From contig JANAVB010004022.1 in NCBI GenBank assembly GCA_029216955.1, positions 62,001 to 126,000 on the forward strand: a stretch of DNA of 64,000 nt, in the 5' to 3' direction. The stretch comes from Iris pallida. Taxonomy: Eukaryota; Streptophyta; Magnoliopsida; Asparagales; Iridaceae. Shown in pieces: positions 35,801 to 47,355 of the stretch; within the stretch, counting starts at the first letter, position 1, and the number at the start of each line of letters is the position of its first letter. The notes beneath the pieces were generated by a model, which was not told the origin of the DNA, searched no databases, and was given only the letters and a program-made list of their open reading frames with translations. The position numbers and the translations under genes are program-made.

Positions 35801-36619
35801 CCTTCTCCAAAATTTCAGAGAAGAAGAACACCATGAGAGCCAAGTCCTCAAGCTCCATAACTCCATCATCCGGAGCCCAAATCCGAACTTCCATAGGTCA
35901 AAATGGGGTAGAACGAAATTCTCAACAACATAGAACCATCAAAACTCAGAAATAACAGGATTACGTAGATCAAAACCCAAAAAATCCAAAAATAATGTAA
36001 ACTTAGATCTAGAAGAATATAGCCATGGAAAGTAAAAATGCCAAGTTCTAAAGTAAGTTAAAATACTGTAAGGAAGAGAATGAAGTAATAAAATTGGAGT
36101 TCCTCCATGAAGCAAGTTGCACTTGCCTAGACCTCTCTCTTCTCTCTCTGGTAAGTAAGAAGTAATGAGGAAGAAGAAGATGAGATTAATGAAGAGAGAG
36201 AAAAGAATGGGCTAATAAATACAAATGGTGGTGGTAGGCAGGGGGTTCATCCAAGGGTTCATCATGAACCCAAGCAAAACCAAGCCAGGCCGAACCAACC
36301 AACCCGAACCAGGAATAGACCAAGCCAAGAAGGAAATGCCAAGCCAGGAAATTATGCAATAAAATACGTACACGTACTCCAAGAATACGTGATACGAACA
36401 CATGCATTACATTTCAATAAGACGACTAGCCAGTCTCTCAGTTCCAACTAGGAACGCATGATCAATTATTAATTTAGGGTGACAATCCCTGTCAATCAAT
36501 GTCAACTAAAGTTAAACAAATGCCAAGGCAACAATTAATATCATGCTAATAATTAATGCTAATAAATGTCAATCAATCAATATCAATTTGAAACAAGGAT
36601 TAGGCGAAAAGACATTGGG

Positions 36620-37300
36620 GTCAGAGTCATGCGGCTCACGAAACTGGGGTCTCATGCGGCCGGAACAGAATAGTCTCATACGACCAACTTAGTAAAACTC
36701 CATACGACAACTAAGTCATGCAGCGCCATGCGGCTAAGAAGAGTTAGCGCCATGCGGCTAGAAATGATCGACGTTATGCGGCTAGATGACATGCAGTGAT
36801 GCGGCTAAGAAAACTAAATACATGCGGCTAAGGAAACTAAGTACATGCGGCTAAGGAAAACCCCATGCGGCTCGAAAATAGCAAGTCCCATGCGGCTCGG
36901 AAATACTTGCGCCCATGCGGCCAGAATTCGCCAAGCCTATGCGGCTGAGATGGGCTGAATATATATGCGGCTGGACGAGTTCATGCGGCCAGGGAACTAA
37001 CAAATTATGCGGCCGAGAATGGGAAGTTCCATGCGGCTAGAGTTAAGTCTCGTGCGGCCAAAATAAGACTCAGGTCCTTATGCGACCAGGAACATCAAGC
37101 GCTCATGCGGCTAAAAGGAGACGGCGCATGCAGCAGAAAAGGTCCATGCGGCCAGATAGCTTTATGCGACCGAAACTACCATGCGGCTGGAAAATGTATA
37201 AAAAGACTTGCCGCATGAAAACTCATGCGGTCAAGTACTGCCATGCGGCCAGGATGACTTGTCGCATGAAGACTCATGCGGTCAAGCACTACCATGCAGC
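36620..37300. repeat. CATGCGGCTAAG array in S5
   Basis: It contains more than 25 occurrences of ATGCGGCT/ATGCGGCC at 20-30-base spacing, with two copies of a closing palindrome CCGCATGAA..CTCATGCGG (about 37210 and 37262). Its unit word is shared with S6, although the surrounding LTRs belong to different families. Confidence 0.8.
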
Positions 37301-38326
37301 CAGGATCTGTTCTTCTTCTCCGAATTTTCTAAGGACAGAACCATGGAAACCATTGCTTCCAAGCTCTCTAAATCCTTCATTCTAAGCCCAAATCTGAACT
37401 TCCATTGGTCAAAATAAGGTAGAACGAAATTCTCTACAACATGGAACCATCAAAACTTAGAGATAATAAAGTTTACTAGATCAAAACCTAAGAAATCCAA
37501 AAATACAACAAACTTAGATCTACAATAAAGAAGCCATGGAAATCGAAAATGCCAAGTACTAAAGAGACTTAAAATCAAATAAGGAAGATGATGGAATAAT
37601 AAAAATGGGAATCCATCAAGAAGTAAATTTGGCACTTGTCTTGGTGGCTGGTTGGTGGGAGAGGAGTTATGAGGAAGAAGAAGATTAATGGTGAAGTAAT
37701 GAAGAGAGAGAGAAAGGGGATGGCTTTAAATGGAAGGGGTGGTAGTAGGTGGGGGTTTGAGATGAACCAACTAAGCTAAACCAGTCCAAACCGAACCCAA
37801 AGCAAAGCAGAAAGTAAAAGCAGAAAATAAAATACAGAAATAAAATTGCAGAAAATTAATTAACATGAAATTAAAGGAGTTTAACTAGGAGAACAATACA
37901 TGATAAATAAATATATTAAAGCAGTACATGTATTAAAAATATGTATTCTGGGAACGAAAAGTGACAAAAACAAACAAAAACAACCAAAAACGAAAAAAAT
38001 GACAAAAAACGAACAAAAAACGACAAAAAGAACAAAAACGGCAAAAAATGACCAAAAACAAACAGAAACAACAAAACTTGACCAAAAACAAATAAAAAGA
38101 CCAAATTATAGCATACCAACCTTCCGCTTAAGTTGTAATGTAATTGCGATTACATAGGTTTTATGATGTAATTGAGTTTAGAAGAAAGTGATGTAATGTA
38201 ATCAAACTTGTAATCGCGATTACATTACATCTAATTTTTTTTGTCCAGCCAAACACCCGAGTTAGATTGACAACGTAATGCCAATTACATTACGTTGTCC
38301 AATCCTACAAACCAAACGGGCCCTAA

Positions 38327-40151
38327 TTTATCTTCGTTATTTTATACCTAGATTATTAGTTTGGACTTTCAAATGGTTTAGTTTTAAAAAGGAATTTATA
38401 GAGATTACAAATATTTCATAGACAAAGTGATTTGCCAATTTATGTTCAATATTACGTTGAAAGTAATTTTCTAAAAATTGGTTTATTTTACTTCGCATGA
38501 TTTAAAGTGAATATTTCCTTAAAATTTAGTATAAGATATTTTCCATTAATTTTGTGCTTCAAACTACTTATAAAATTTATGATTACCATTTATTTTCGTA
38601 GAAATATTTATCCTTGAAATCTTATTATTATCATAAAAATATTTGGTTAATAATTATTGGGCTTTCAAAATATTTTTGAAATGGTTTTGGATGTCATAAA
38701 TAATTTATTCAATAAAAAGATGTATTAAAACATTTCATATATGATTTTTGACTAATAAAAATATGTTTCCAAATATTATTTATAGTAATCAATTATTTAA
38801 TTTAATTTGAATTATATGACTTAAATTATGAGATGGCATTAAATATTTTTCTTAAGATATCATGTTGTCGCTTAGGTTATTTTGAATTTAGATGAAGTAA
38901 ACGGTGCTAATTGATATTGTTACCTACTAACAGATATCGATTAGATTGGATTATTTTAAGCTTTATCTTGATTTAAATAATATTTATATCTACTGGGATT
39001 ATGATTAAACTTATTTTAAATTCTTATCAGATTTAAACTAAAGGGGAACTTATCTATTGGAAATTCTAAACCTAATCTATATAGGAATACCATCTGTATA
39101 TAGAGAGGTCCTCCATTTGTTTCCTAGGGAATTTCTCAACACAACTCCCGCCACCACCATCGTCTATCCCCACCGCAGCATCCCTGCCATCAGGACACGA
39201 CCACCGCCTGGGCCGCCCCGACTTCCCCTTTTCCTCCACATCCATAACCATTCCCCTTTCACAACCACCATCACTGCCATCTCCGGCCACGATCACATCC
39301 GCGACCACTACCAACACAGCCAATACACAAAAGTGCCGAAGTGTCCGTGTCTGCAATCATCTTATTTATCTAGTTCCTTACAATAACCTCTGTGTCCAAC
39401 ACCCCGGACACAGGACACTAGAAACAACAAAACAAAAACAAAAATACCTAGCCGAACCTTTCCTGACCAGGCTCCCAGTGCTGCCTCGACCCGGTGAGGC
39501 CGCCGCGACCACTGCACGACCTCTCCGTCGATCCCTGCATCCACCGTGCCCGACCTCATGCTTCCTATTCTGCAATGCCGTACGACCCCTCGTGGTGATC
39601 CCTCTACGTCCGGCGCGTCGAAGCCTCCCGGCCATCCATGCATGCGGGTACCTTCCGCCGGGACGACGCTCCCTCCAGCGCCACTCCTCTTCGATTTTCT
39701 TCGCGAGCCGCTCCCGCCCTGGAGCTAACCATCGCGGCGGCGCCCCATCGGAACTCCTGCCGATCCACCCAGACCTATCGGCCGCCTGGATATGCGATCG
39801 GACAACCGCTTTCCGAACCAGAACCCCCAAACCTCCCTGAGTTTTTCGACAAGCCACCGCCCAACCCGTGCGCCGCCCTGGCTTCTCCGCGTCCAGTTAT
39901 CCACTGCCGATCCAGCCCCATCGAACCACCGACATCAGTCGCGGTCAGCGTCAGCGCCGGCAAGTCCCATCTCTATGTTGTGCCTCCTCGCAGGAAAGCC
40001 CCAAGCCCGACCCCTCATCTCCACCAGCTTTAGATCTGCCGACTGCCCCTAGTTCGTACGCCGGTGACCGCTTTTCACTGTGAGCCCCAATCTTTTCCTC
40101 TTCCTCTAAATCTCTAAATCCCCTCACTCTCTCTTTTCCTTTCACTGCTCT
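38327..40151 (+). repeat. E3 LTR-2, segment 2
   Basis: It continues LTR-2 after element M and matches 18483-19200 and then 22076-23180 of LTR-1, without the S1 insertion. It includes the promoter-like TATATAG (about 39078) and the GC-rich leader. It ends in GCTCT (40147-40151), the left target duplication of E1. Confidence 0.85.
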
Positions 40152-40807
40152 TGTCACGCCCCAGAACCAGAATACTGGAGAGCGAAGGAGTGACTCAGCC
40201 AGCTACGTATTACGGGTAGATGAATACCGTATAATACGATCAATACTGTCTAACCAGACGAGGGGGTGCATACTACATAAAAGTCTTAATATGGTCGTTA
40301 CACATCTATTGTCTCAATCATTCAAACAAGAAACAGAAATATAGAACATGTAAGGTAAAGCAGTAAGGCGTCCCAAACGCTCAGTCAAATTCTTGAGATC
40401 TGGCTTTACAAAATACAGCCAGATGATGTAGTAAGTATACACAATTGTTATCAGCTGCAGTCTGACTTAATTACAATTATGCAAAAGTAAGTACAAGACA
40501 ATCCGACTAACATGTCGGTGCCAAACGGCAAGGTATAAAGTAGATAACAAAACGAGTGGTGAAGTTAAGGAACCCACTCGAGGCCTCCTGCGATCATTCC
40601 TCTAGTATTGACCATCCTGGAGGTGGAAGTACGCTGAGTCCTCGGGAACTGGCTCTAAATCTGGCCATACAAAACCAGAGAGGTTAGACCTCTAATAGCA
40701 AGTACCACAAGGGAGCACGACATGAGAACTAAAACCAGTAAGTAAGAGAATATAATAATAGATCTCTGCTTGCTACTAGAACTCACATTACATCAAGACA
40801 CTTCGAA

Positions 40808-40840
40808 CCAACCTCCCAACCAAACAAGGACAGAAGTTGG
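40808..40840 (-). promoter_or_regulatory. Conserved stem-loop in E1 LTR
   Basis: CCAACCTC (40808-40815) and GAAGTTGG (40833-40840) pair fully in the sense RNA if one G-U pair is allowed. The loop holds AACCAAACAAGGAC. The copy in the 5' LTR (about 49243-49276) is the same. Confidence 0.5.
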
Positions 40841-41925
40841 CCCGTCATGTCCTGACATTCTGATCATCCCAGTTAGGTAACAGAGTACAGTGCACAAACA
40901 AATCATCTTGAACGGCCAATCAACTCCTACGGCTTGCTATTATGAGTCCCAAGTTATCCTGGAATAATGCAATTAGGGATTCCTCAGTTCTTACTATGTG
41001 CAAGCAAGGCTAGTCTATCCAGTCGATCAATTGGCCCATGCATAAATTAGACGAGTCCTAGCAGGACGCCCGTCAATATACAATATACAATAATAATAAA
41101 AGCAGATACTGTTCCCTGCCCGTGTGGCAGATTTACAGTATCTGTGGGAACCAGCCGGCCCGTCGGGTACTACTCGTCCCAAGGGGGCTGCCATGTAATA
41201 ATTTGGAAATCCATTCTCTCCATGTAATCATTATTTTATTTAACTTAATAGTCTCTACGTTGAGTGAAATCCCATGCCGTGGATCATGGTCATTCAAATG
41301 AGTACTTTCGTACGGGATACGATATGCACAACTCTACAACGATACCAGTGCGGTTAGGTTGCAGGTCTTACATAGCGTAATGCAACAATCAAATCTATCC
41401 ACGGTAATCATGCCTTGACCATAAAGTACACATGCTTCTTTTGTAGAAAAAAAATAACTAAATAAATAAATAAACAAATAAATAGATTGAAGCCTGCATG
41501 TGCATGTATGTCAATATTCGGGATCAGCCAGTCGAGTACAATAGTTCATAACATGAACGTGTCTCATTCATTTCATTCAATAAGACGACTAGCCAGTCTC
41601 TTAGTTCCAATTAGGAATGCATGATCAATTTAGTCAAGATAACCATTATTATTAATGGTGACAAGGCATGAAAGTTAATTAGCATTAAACAGGGTCGAGT
41701 CTACAACTCTCAGGGTCAAGTCCCAGTCAATCCGGGTATCTATAACTCAATTCATGACACATGGTACATCCCACGTAACAATTTATAATTAACAGAAATA
41801 TCAACATATCATGATTATATCAAGTTTATGCAAAAAGGCGTAAGGATATAAAATGGACGTTAAACATCTAATAAGATATCAATATACAGGGCTATAGAAG
41901 ATCCAGGGTAAGCAGGCTACTCTCA

Positions 41926-42530
41926 TGTCAGCCTACGCTCATGCCAGCGTACGCTCAGGTCAAGCTACGCTCAAGCCAAGCTAGCGTATGAAAGTCATAC
42001 GCTTCCAAAAGGCAGCGTATGAACTCCATACGACTCCTGACCATCCAAGTCAGCATATGCAAGTCATACGCTCCAAAAAGGTAGCGTATGAACTCCATAC
42101 GACTCCTGACCATCCAAGTCAGCGTATGCAAGTCATACGCTCCAAAAAGGTAGCGTATGAACTCCATACAACTCCTGACCATTCAAGTCAGCGTATGCAA
42201 GTCATACGCTCCCAAAAGGTAGCGTATGAACTCCATACGACTCATGACCATTCAAGTCAGCGTATGCAAGTCATATGCTCCAAAAAGGTAGCGTATGAAC
42301 TCCATACGATCTCCTGACCATTCAAGTCAGCGTATGCAAGTCATACGCTCCAAAAAGGTAGCGTATGAACTCCATACGACTCCTGACCATTCAAGTCAGC
42401 GTATGCAAGTCATACGCTCCAAAAAGGTAGCGTATGAACTTCATACGACATACGCTTCCAAAAGGCAGCGTATGCAAGACACGCTTCCTAAAAAAGGCAG
42501 CGTATGAACTTCATACTGCGCTGCGCTAAA
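41926..42530. repeat. 69-bp palindromic tandem array, E1 3' LTR
   Basis: Seven units of 69 bases are preceded and followed by partial ones. Each unit contains AGCGTATGCAAGTCATACGC and AGCGTATGAACTCCATACG, so it can fold into two CGTATG/CATACG hairpins. Because 69 is divisible by three, a repeated open frame results; a one-base insertion near 42310 breaks it in this LTR but not in the other, which argues against coding. Confidence 0.9.
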
Positions 42531-43385
42531 GAGCGCGCACAGCTAAGTGACGCAAGGTAAAAAGCTAGCGTACACTGCTCACTGTCTTCTCCAAATAGCA
42601 AGAACTCCATGGTTGCACCCCAAAGCTTCAAAAGTCCATAACTTGGTCAAAATAAGTCCGAATCCAACTTTCCAAAGGTCAAAATTGGGTAGGATGAACT
42701 GCTCTACGACATGGAACCATCAAATCTTGAGAACAAAGGAGTTTGCTAGATCAAAACCCATAGACAACCGAAAATACAATAACTTAGATCTATAAGAAAT
42801 GAACCAATGAAATCAAAAATACTAAGCACTAAACTCTCTTAGAATCATGAGAGGAAGAATATTGAACCATAAAATATGGTCCTCATGTAGAGCAAGATGT
42901 ACTTGCCTAGTTGGTAGGTGGAGAGAGTAATGAAAGGAAGAAGAAGAAGTAATGGTGAAGAAGGAGTGAATGAGGAGAGAGAAGGGAGAGGGTGGCTTTA
43001 AATAAAAGGTGGTGGTAGGTGGGAATTGGGCCGGGTCCAATGGGTCCAATGGGTCGGGTTGCACGGGTCCAACAAGGCTAACCCGAAAGTAAAACTAAAG
43101 CAGGAAAAAAAATGCAGGTAATAAAATTACAGGAAGAAATGCAGAAATAAAATTGCAGGAATTAATTAGCATAAAAATTAAAGACCAGCTAATTAATTAA
43201 CATGAAAATTTAAAGAGCAGACAATAGAATTGCAGAAAAATAAAGTGCAGAAAATAAAAATGCAGATGATTAATTAACATGAAGTTATAGAAATTTAAAT
43301 ATAGGATACTACATGATAAATACTAAATAAATACATTCAGGCAATATACGTATTAGAATACGCATTCCGGGAACGGGAAGTGACA

Positions 43386-43399
43386 TCTTTACCCTCCTT
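43386..43399 (-). promoter_or_regulatory. E1 polypurine tract
   Basis: In sense orientation AAGGAGGGTAAAGA lies directly before the 3' LTR start TGTCACTTCCC. It is the plus-strand DNA synthesis primer of LTR retrotransposons. E2 has nearly the same tract (53390-53403). Confidence 0.85.
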
Positions 43400-43667
43400 G
43401 AAAAAATTCCGTCCTCGGAATTTCAAATTCAAGCAAGATAGAAATATCGGGGCTAAACTAATCTAAGTACAAGCAATTCAATAAAGCAATCATTTTACGA
43501 TGTCCATAGCAAGTAACATATCCATATTTAACAATCTACGTTATCTAGTAATTCTACCCATAAGGGGTTAAGCATGAGGAATCAAGACAATCAAGGTACA
43601 CAGAAAAAGATATACCTTGTGAGTCAAACAGATGTGGATACCGTGATCGGATATCATCCTCACGTTC

Positions 43668-44660
43668 TCACGTTAAATCTCCCAAAGAGTGATGACCCCA
43701 AGCAACCCGGACAAGGTTAATTGTTCGGTTCTTGAGTATCTTCTCTCTTCGGTCCAAGATGGACACAGGCTGTTCCTCGTAAGATAGGTTGGTACCAACA
43801 ACCAGTTCTGAATGATCGAGGATATGGCTGGGGTCCGATACATACCTTCGCAATTGAGATACATGAAACATGTCATGCACCTCTCGTAACGAAGGTGGAA
43901 GGGATAAACGATAAGCAACATCGCCTACCCTATCAAAAATAACAAATAGGCCTACGTATCGCGGACTCAGCTTCCCGCGAACGCCAAATCTAATGACCCC
44001 ACGGGTAGGTAAGATCCGCAAGAACGCGTGGTCCCCAACAGAAAACTCTAGCGGCCTACGATGCTGGTCCGCCCAACGATGATGCCGATCCAGCACAACA
44101 CGAAGTCGCTCTCTAATTCCCTTAATCACTTCAACCGTCTGAACAATCATTTCTGGGCCTAGCATCTTCCTTTCCCCGATATCGTCCCATGCTAGGGGCG
44201 ATCTACACTTCTTACCATATAGTGCCTCAAATGGCGCCATCTGGATACTGGCTTGATAACTGTTATTGTATGAGAACTCGACCAAGTGAAGGTGACTCTC
44301 CCAAGACCCTCCAAAATCTAGAGTGCAAGCTCGCAACATGTCTTCTAAAGTCTGAATCGTCCTTTCCGATTGCCCGTCCGTCTGCGGATGGTAAGCCGTG
44401 CTAAATCTTAACTTGGTACCCAGACTATGATGTAAGCTCTTCCAGAAGTGTGACGTGAAACGGGTATCTCTGTCTGACACAATACTGACAGGGACTCCAT
44501 GTTGCCTGACTATCTGCTGCATGTACAACTCTGCCAACTTTTCTGTAGATTGTCCTACTCTGAAAGGAAGAAAATGTGCCACCTTCGTAAGCCGATCTAC
44601 TATCACCCAAATGGCATCCTTACCACTTGGCGATCTCGGTAAACCGGTCACAAAGTCCAT
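43668..44660 (-). CDS. E1 integrase catalytic core and chromodomain (pol, 3' part)
   Basis: This 330-codon frame is the C-terminal part of the pol polyprotein. It begins in the integrase core; the catalytic DD35E triad is visible as Asp in MDFVTGLP at the start, Asp in SDRD about residue 60 and Glu in GQSER 36 positions later. A GPY/F-like basic region follows, and residues ~285-330 are a chromodomain (pattern Y-E-PV-ILD-K-LRN-TI-LV-V-W), which in chromoviruses guides integration to particular chromatin. A stop at 43668-43670 ends the frame inside the chromodomain; the same frame stays open past it to about 43555 with fitting residues, so the stop looks like a late mutation. It is in frame with the RT segment upstream, separated only by the stop at 44700-44702. 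Confidence 0.92.
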   Translation of the reverse strand: MDFVTGLPRSPSGKDAIWVIVDRLTKVAHFLPFRVGQSTEKLAELYMQQIVRQHGVPVSIVSDRDTRFTSHFWKSLHHSLGTKLRFSTAYHPQTDGQSERTIQTLEDMLRACTLDFGGSWESHLHLVEFSYNNSYQASIQMAPFEALYGKKCRSPLAWDDIGERKMLGPEMIVQTVEVIKGIRERLRVVLDRHHRWADQHRRPLEFSVGDHAFLRILPTRGVIRFGVRGKLSPRYVGLFVIFDRVGDVAYRLSLPPSLREVHDMFHVSQLRRYVSDPSHILDHSELVVGTNLSYEEQPVSILDRREKILKNRTINLVRVAWGHHSLGDLT

Positions 44661-44699
44661 CGTGATATGCTCCCACTTCCATTCCGGGATAGGAAGCGG

Positions 44700-46793
44700 T
44701 TACAATAATCCAGCTGGCCTCTGCTGTTCTGCCTTCACTTGCTGACATACCAAGCAACGGGAAACGAATCTAGCTATTTCTCTCTTCATTCCATTCCACC
44801 AGAAGTGCTGCTTGATATCTTGGTACATCTTGGTCCTTCCAGGATGTATAGAATACTGAGAACTGTGAGCTTCTGCCATTACTTCCTGTCTGATATATCT
44901 ACTAGGTACACATAGACGTGATCCAAACCTAAGTGTACCATCTTCATGAATTCTTATCTCCTTTCTGAGTCCTGACTCATATTCTGCCCTAAGCTTCTGA
45001 ATCCTTGGGTCCTGTGCCTGAGCTGCCTTGATCCTGTCTACTAAGTCGGATTGAACTTGCAGACTTGTTAGAACTCCTACATCACTAGGAAGTATAACTT
45101 CGATGCCCATCTCCTGAAGGTCTTCTAAGATATGTCTTTGTGTTGTCAACATGAATGCGCCGCCTCTTCTGCTGAGAGCGTCTGCTACTACATTCGTCTT
45201 GCCTGGATGATACTGAAGCTCCACGTCATAATCCTTGATCAACTCCAACCATCTCCTCTGCCTCATGTTTAGTTCCTTCTGAGTAAAGATGTACTTCAGA
45301 CTTTTGTGGTCTGTGTACATTTCCACTCGGTCACCATATAAGTTATGCCTCCATAGCTTCAAAGCAAATACTACTGCCGCTAACTCCAAATCATGAGTTA
45401 GATAATTCTTCTCGTGGTCCCGAAGCTGCTTAGATGCATATGCTATCACCTTCCCATGTTGTATAAGGACACATCCAAGTCCTTTACCTGACGCATCACA
45501 ATATACTGTAAAACCTCCGGGTCCAACTGACAATGTAAGAATAGGCGCTGATATCAACTTCTGCTTCAGATTCTCAAATGATGCCTGACATTCTGCCGAC
45601 CAAACGAATGGTACATCCTTCCGGGTCAAGCGGGTCATGGGTGCTGAAAGCCTTGCAAAGTCTGACACAAACCTTCTGTAATATCCTGCCAATCCCAAAA
45701 AACTCCATACATCAGCTACGGTCTTGGGAACTGGCCAACTCTCTACTGCTTCTACCTTCTTGGGATCCACTGCTACTCCAGCTCCTGATACAATATGACC
45801 CAAAAATGAAATGTGATCCGTCCAGAATTCATACTTGCTGAGCTTGGCATACAACTGGTTCTCTCTTAGAACCTGCAACACTTTCCTGAGGTGGTCTTCA
45901 TGCTCCTCTTCACTAGCAGAGTACACAAGAATGTCGTCGAAAAATACCATGACAAACTGATCTAAATACGGCATAAAGATGCGGTTCATCAAATCCATGA
46001 ATATAGCTGGAGCATTGGTCAAACCAAATGGCATTACCAAGAACTCATAATGCCCATACTTCGACCTGAATGCTGTCTTGGGAAAATCCTCCTTCCGAAC
46101 CCTCACTTGGTGATACCCTGAACGAAGATCTATCTTGGAGAAGACTCTGGCCCTGCTCAACTGATCAAATAAGTCGTCGATCCTGGGTAATGGGTACTTG
46201 TTCTTTACTGTTGCCGCGTTAAGCTTCCTGTAGTCAATGCATAATCTGGATGATCCATCCTTCTTCCTCACAAGTACCACTGGTGCTGCCCATGGTGATA
46301 TGCTAGCTTGGATGAACTTCTTCTCCTTCAATTCCTCTATGTGCTGATACACCTTGGCCTGCTCTGAATCTGCCATTCTGTAAACCCGATCTGATATCGG
46401 TTTAGTTCCAGGTGCCAATTCTATGCTGAACTCAATATCTCTAACCGGTGGTAGACCTGGAAGTTCTTCGGAAAATACGTCTAGAAATTCTTCAACTACC
46501 TTCGGAATCTGAACTTCTTCCATTGCTGTTACTACTCCCTGCTCTTGCTGAGTTGCCTCTGACCTGACCAAGGTGAACCTCTCCATGCCTGGAATATCAA
46601 AAGATACACTTCCACTACGATAATCTATTGTCGCATGACTGTCTTTCAGCCAGTCCATGCCTAAGATAACGTCGAAATTTCCGACAGGAAATTCTATCAA
46701 CCGGGCGGGTAAAGGATGCCCGCACACTACAACACTACATGCTAAACTAACTCTACTAACTCCCACGAGCCCATTACCAGTGAGTATATTCAA
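44700..46793 (-). CDS. E1 reverse transcriptase, RNase H and integrase zinc finger (pol, 5' part)
   Basis: The frame has 697 codons. The first ~50 residues finish the protease domain (ILGMDWL, the conserved second motif). RT follows at about residues 130-300, with LCIDYRKLN, the FFDD active site in place of the commoner YVDD/YIDD, and the SFLGHIVS motif. RNase H is at about 430-545, with catalytic Asp in YCDAS, Glu in ELAA, Asp in YTDHKSL and Asp in VADALSRR. The His2Cys2 zinc finger of integrase lies near the end ([11 protein letters not shown], then CLVC). Together these make cDNA and degrade the RNA template in the virus-like particle. The listed first codon is TTG, not a real start: a one-base frame change around 46775-46793 separates it from the protease part. 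It ends at an in-frame stop, 44700-44702. Confidence 0.95.
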   Translation of the reverse strand: MNILTGNGLVGVSRVSLACSVVVCGHPLPARLIEFPVGNFDVILGMDWLKDSHATIDYRSGSVSFDIPGMERFTLVRSEATQQEQGVVTAMEEVQIPKVVEEFLDVFSEELPGLPPVRDIEFSIELAPGTKPISDRVYRMADSEQAKVYQHIEELKEKKFIQASISPWAAPVVLVRKKDGSSRLCIDYRKLNAATVKNKYPLPRIDDLFDQLSRARVFSKIDLRSGYHQVRVRKEDFPKTAFRSKYGHYEFLVMPFGLTNAPAIFMDLMNRIFMPYLDQFVMVFFDDILVYSASEEEHEDHLRKVLQVLRENQLYAKLSKYEFWTDHISFLGHIVSGAGVAVDPKKVEAVESWPVPKTVADVWSFLGLAGYYRRFVSDFARLSAPMTRLTRKDVPFVWSAECQASFENLKQKLISAPILTLSVGPGGFTVYCDASGKGLGCVLIQHGKVIAYASKQLRDHEKNYLTHDLELAAVVFALKLWRHNLYGDRVEMYTDHKSLKYIFTQKELNMRQRRWLELIKDYDVELQYHPGKTNVVADALSRRGGAFMLTTQRHILEDLQEMGIEVILPSDVGVLTSLQVQSDLVDRIKAAQAQDPRIQKLRAEYESGLRKEIRIHEDGTLRFGSRLCVPSRYIRQEVMAEAHSSQYSIHPGRTKMYQDIKQHFWWNGMKREIARFVSRCLVCQQVKAEQQRPAGLL

Positions 46794-47334
46794 CCTCTGG
46801 CAATGCCTCGAACTCCACTCCTAGTCGTGTCGTAAATTGTGCAGATATAAATGAATGGGATGCTCCCGAATCAAACAATGCTACTGTGGGATATGAGGCG
46901 ACGAGAATGTTACCTGCCACAACATCTCCCGATGCCAATGCCTCTTCCAAGGACAGTGTGAATGCCTGCCCTCGACCTTCTTGCTGGTTCCCATGCTGTG
47001 GCCTAGCCTGGTGCTGCTGCTGGCCCCTGTCTTGATGATGCTGGGGTGGTCTATGCTGGTGTTGCTGCATCGGCGATCCCTGCTGCCGAAACATCTGAGC
47101 CTGTGATACTAACGGACGCTGCGCCAACGGCCTCACTGCCAATGCTGGTCCTCGATACTGCCCTGCCCCTGGTGCTGGCAGAGCAGGAAACTGCTGCCCT
47201 GGTTCTCCTGACCTCGAATTCATGGGACATGTGGTAACCCGATGATCTGGGTTTCCACATATCAGACACAGTCCATTCAATGTCCGACACACATCTCTAG
47301 TGTGCCCCATCTTCCCACAATAAGTGCAGCCCAC
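46774..47334 (-). CDS. E1 gag zinc knuckles and protease
   Basis: This 186-codon frame is in the same phase as the gag segment upstream. It opens with two CCHC zinc knuckles (C-x2-C-x4-H-x4-C, residues 3-16 and 23-36) of nucleocapsid, which bind the genomic RNA. A Gln/His/Pro-rich linker follows (about 60-125), then the aspartic protease with its active site [10 protein letters not shown] near residue 155. The protease cuts the polyprotein. The frame is lost soon after at 46774, where RT continues in another phase. In related elements gag and pol commonly form one long frame, so this is probably damage rather than programmed frameshifting. Confidence 0.9.
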   Translation of the reverse strand: MGCTYCGKMGHTRDVCRTLNGLCLICGNPDHRVTTCPMNSRSGEPGQQFPALPAPGAGQYRGPALAVRPLAQRPLVSQAQMFRQQGSPMQQHQHRPPQHHQDRGQQQHQARPQHGNQQEGRGQAFTLSLEEALASGDVVAGNILVASYPTVALFDSGASHSFISAQFTTRLGVEFEALPEVEYTHW

Positions 47335-47355
47335 CGGGGGTTGCTGGTTCTTCCT

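Larger units (their letters stand above)
33676..36411 (-). mobile_element. Solo LTR S6 (2736 bp), family X
   Basis: It runs TGTCACGCCCCAGAACC to CACATGCATTACA, with target duplication TTTCA at 33671-33675 and 36412-36416; the uninterrupted target is visible in the E1 LTRs near 41570. It is the most complete copy of family X here. It has the longest version of the conserved stem-loop (11 perfect pairs, 34378-34418), a GCGCATGCGGCC array (35290-35800) and AGGCAAGT on the minus strand (36121-36128). It is the innermost and thus the youngest insertion of this nest. Confidence 0.87.
32238..37966 (-). mobile_element. Solo LTR S5, split by S6
   Basis: It runs TGTCACGCCCCAGAACC to GGGAACGAAAAGTGACA, with target duplication AAAAC at 32233-32237 and 37967-37971. 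Its own parts, 32238-33675 and 36417-37966 (about 3.0 kb), align along their length with the E1 LTRs, so S5 is a relative of E1. It keeps the conserved stem-loop (32885-32917), a CATGCGGCTAAG array (36620-37300), the GGTAGAACGAAATTC box (about 37420), the AGACAAGT variant on the minus strand (37634-37641) and a TATTTAAAGCC-type promoter with CT patch. No coding sequence. Confidence 0.85.
31201..38323. mobile_element. Harbinger/Tourist-like element M, split by S5
   Basis: The left end GGTTGCGTTTGGTTC and the right end, inverted, GGGCCCGTTTGGTTT match at 12 of the first 15 bases, with TAA duplicated at 31198-31200 and 38324-38326, as in PIF/Harbinger insertions. Next to each end are GTAATGTAATTG repeats in opposite orientation. 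Its own length is about 1.4 kb (31201-32237, 37972-38323). The core is an A-rich array of AAAAACGACAAAAA words and encodes no transposase, so it is non-autonomous. Confidence 0.7.
40152..43385 (-). repeat. E1 3' LTR
   Basis: Length 3234 bp. From the left it holds the stem-loop (40808-40840), a 69-bp array (41926-42530), the GGTAGGATGAACTGC version of the conserved box (about 42690), AGGCAAGT on the minus strand (42901-42908) and a TTTATTTAAAGCC promoter with CT-rich patch (about 42985). It shares extended similarity with S5. Confidence 0.93.

Noticed and set aside
41988..42507. Repeated open frame with VIRSKKVAYELHT motif (also 50424-50966)
   Set aside because: It is the translation of the 69-bp palindromic array; a one-base change shifts it in one LTR, and it lies in untranslated LTR sequence.
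46774..46793. Programmed ribosomal frameshift between E1 protease and RT
   Set aside because: No slippery heptamer or obvious downstream structure was seen, and stops elsewhere show that the element is decaying; damage is the simpler reading.
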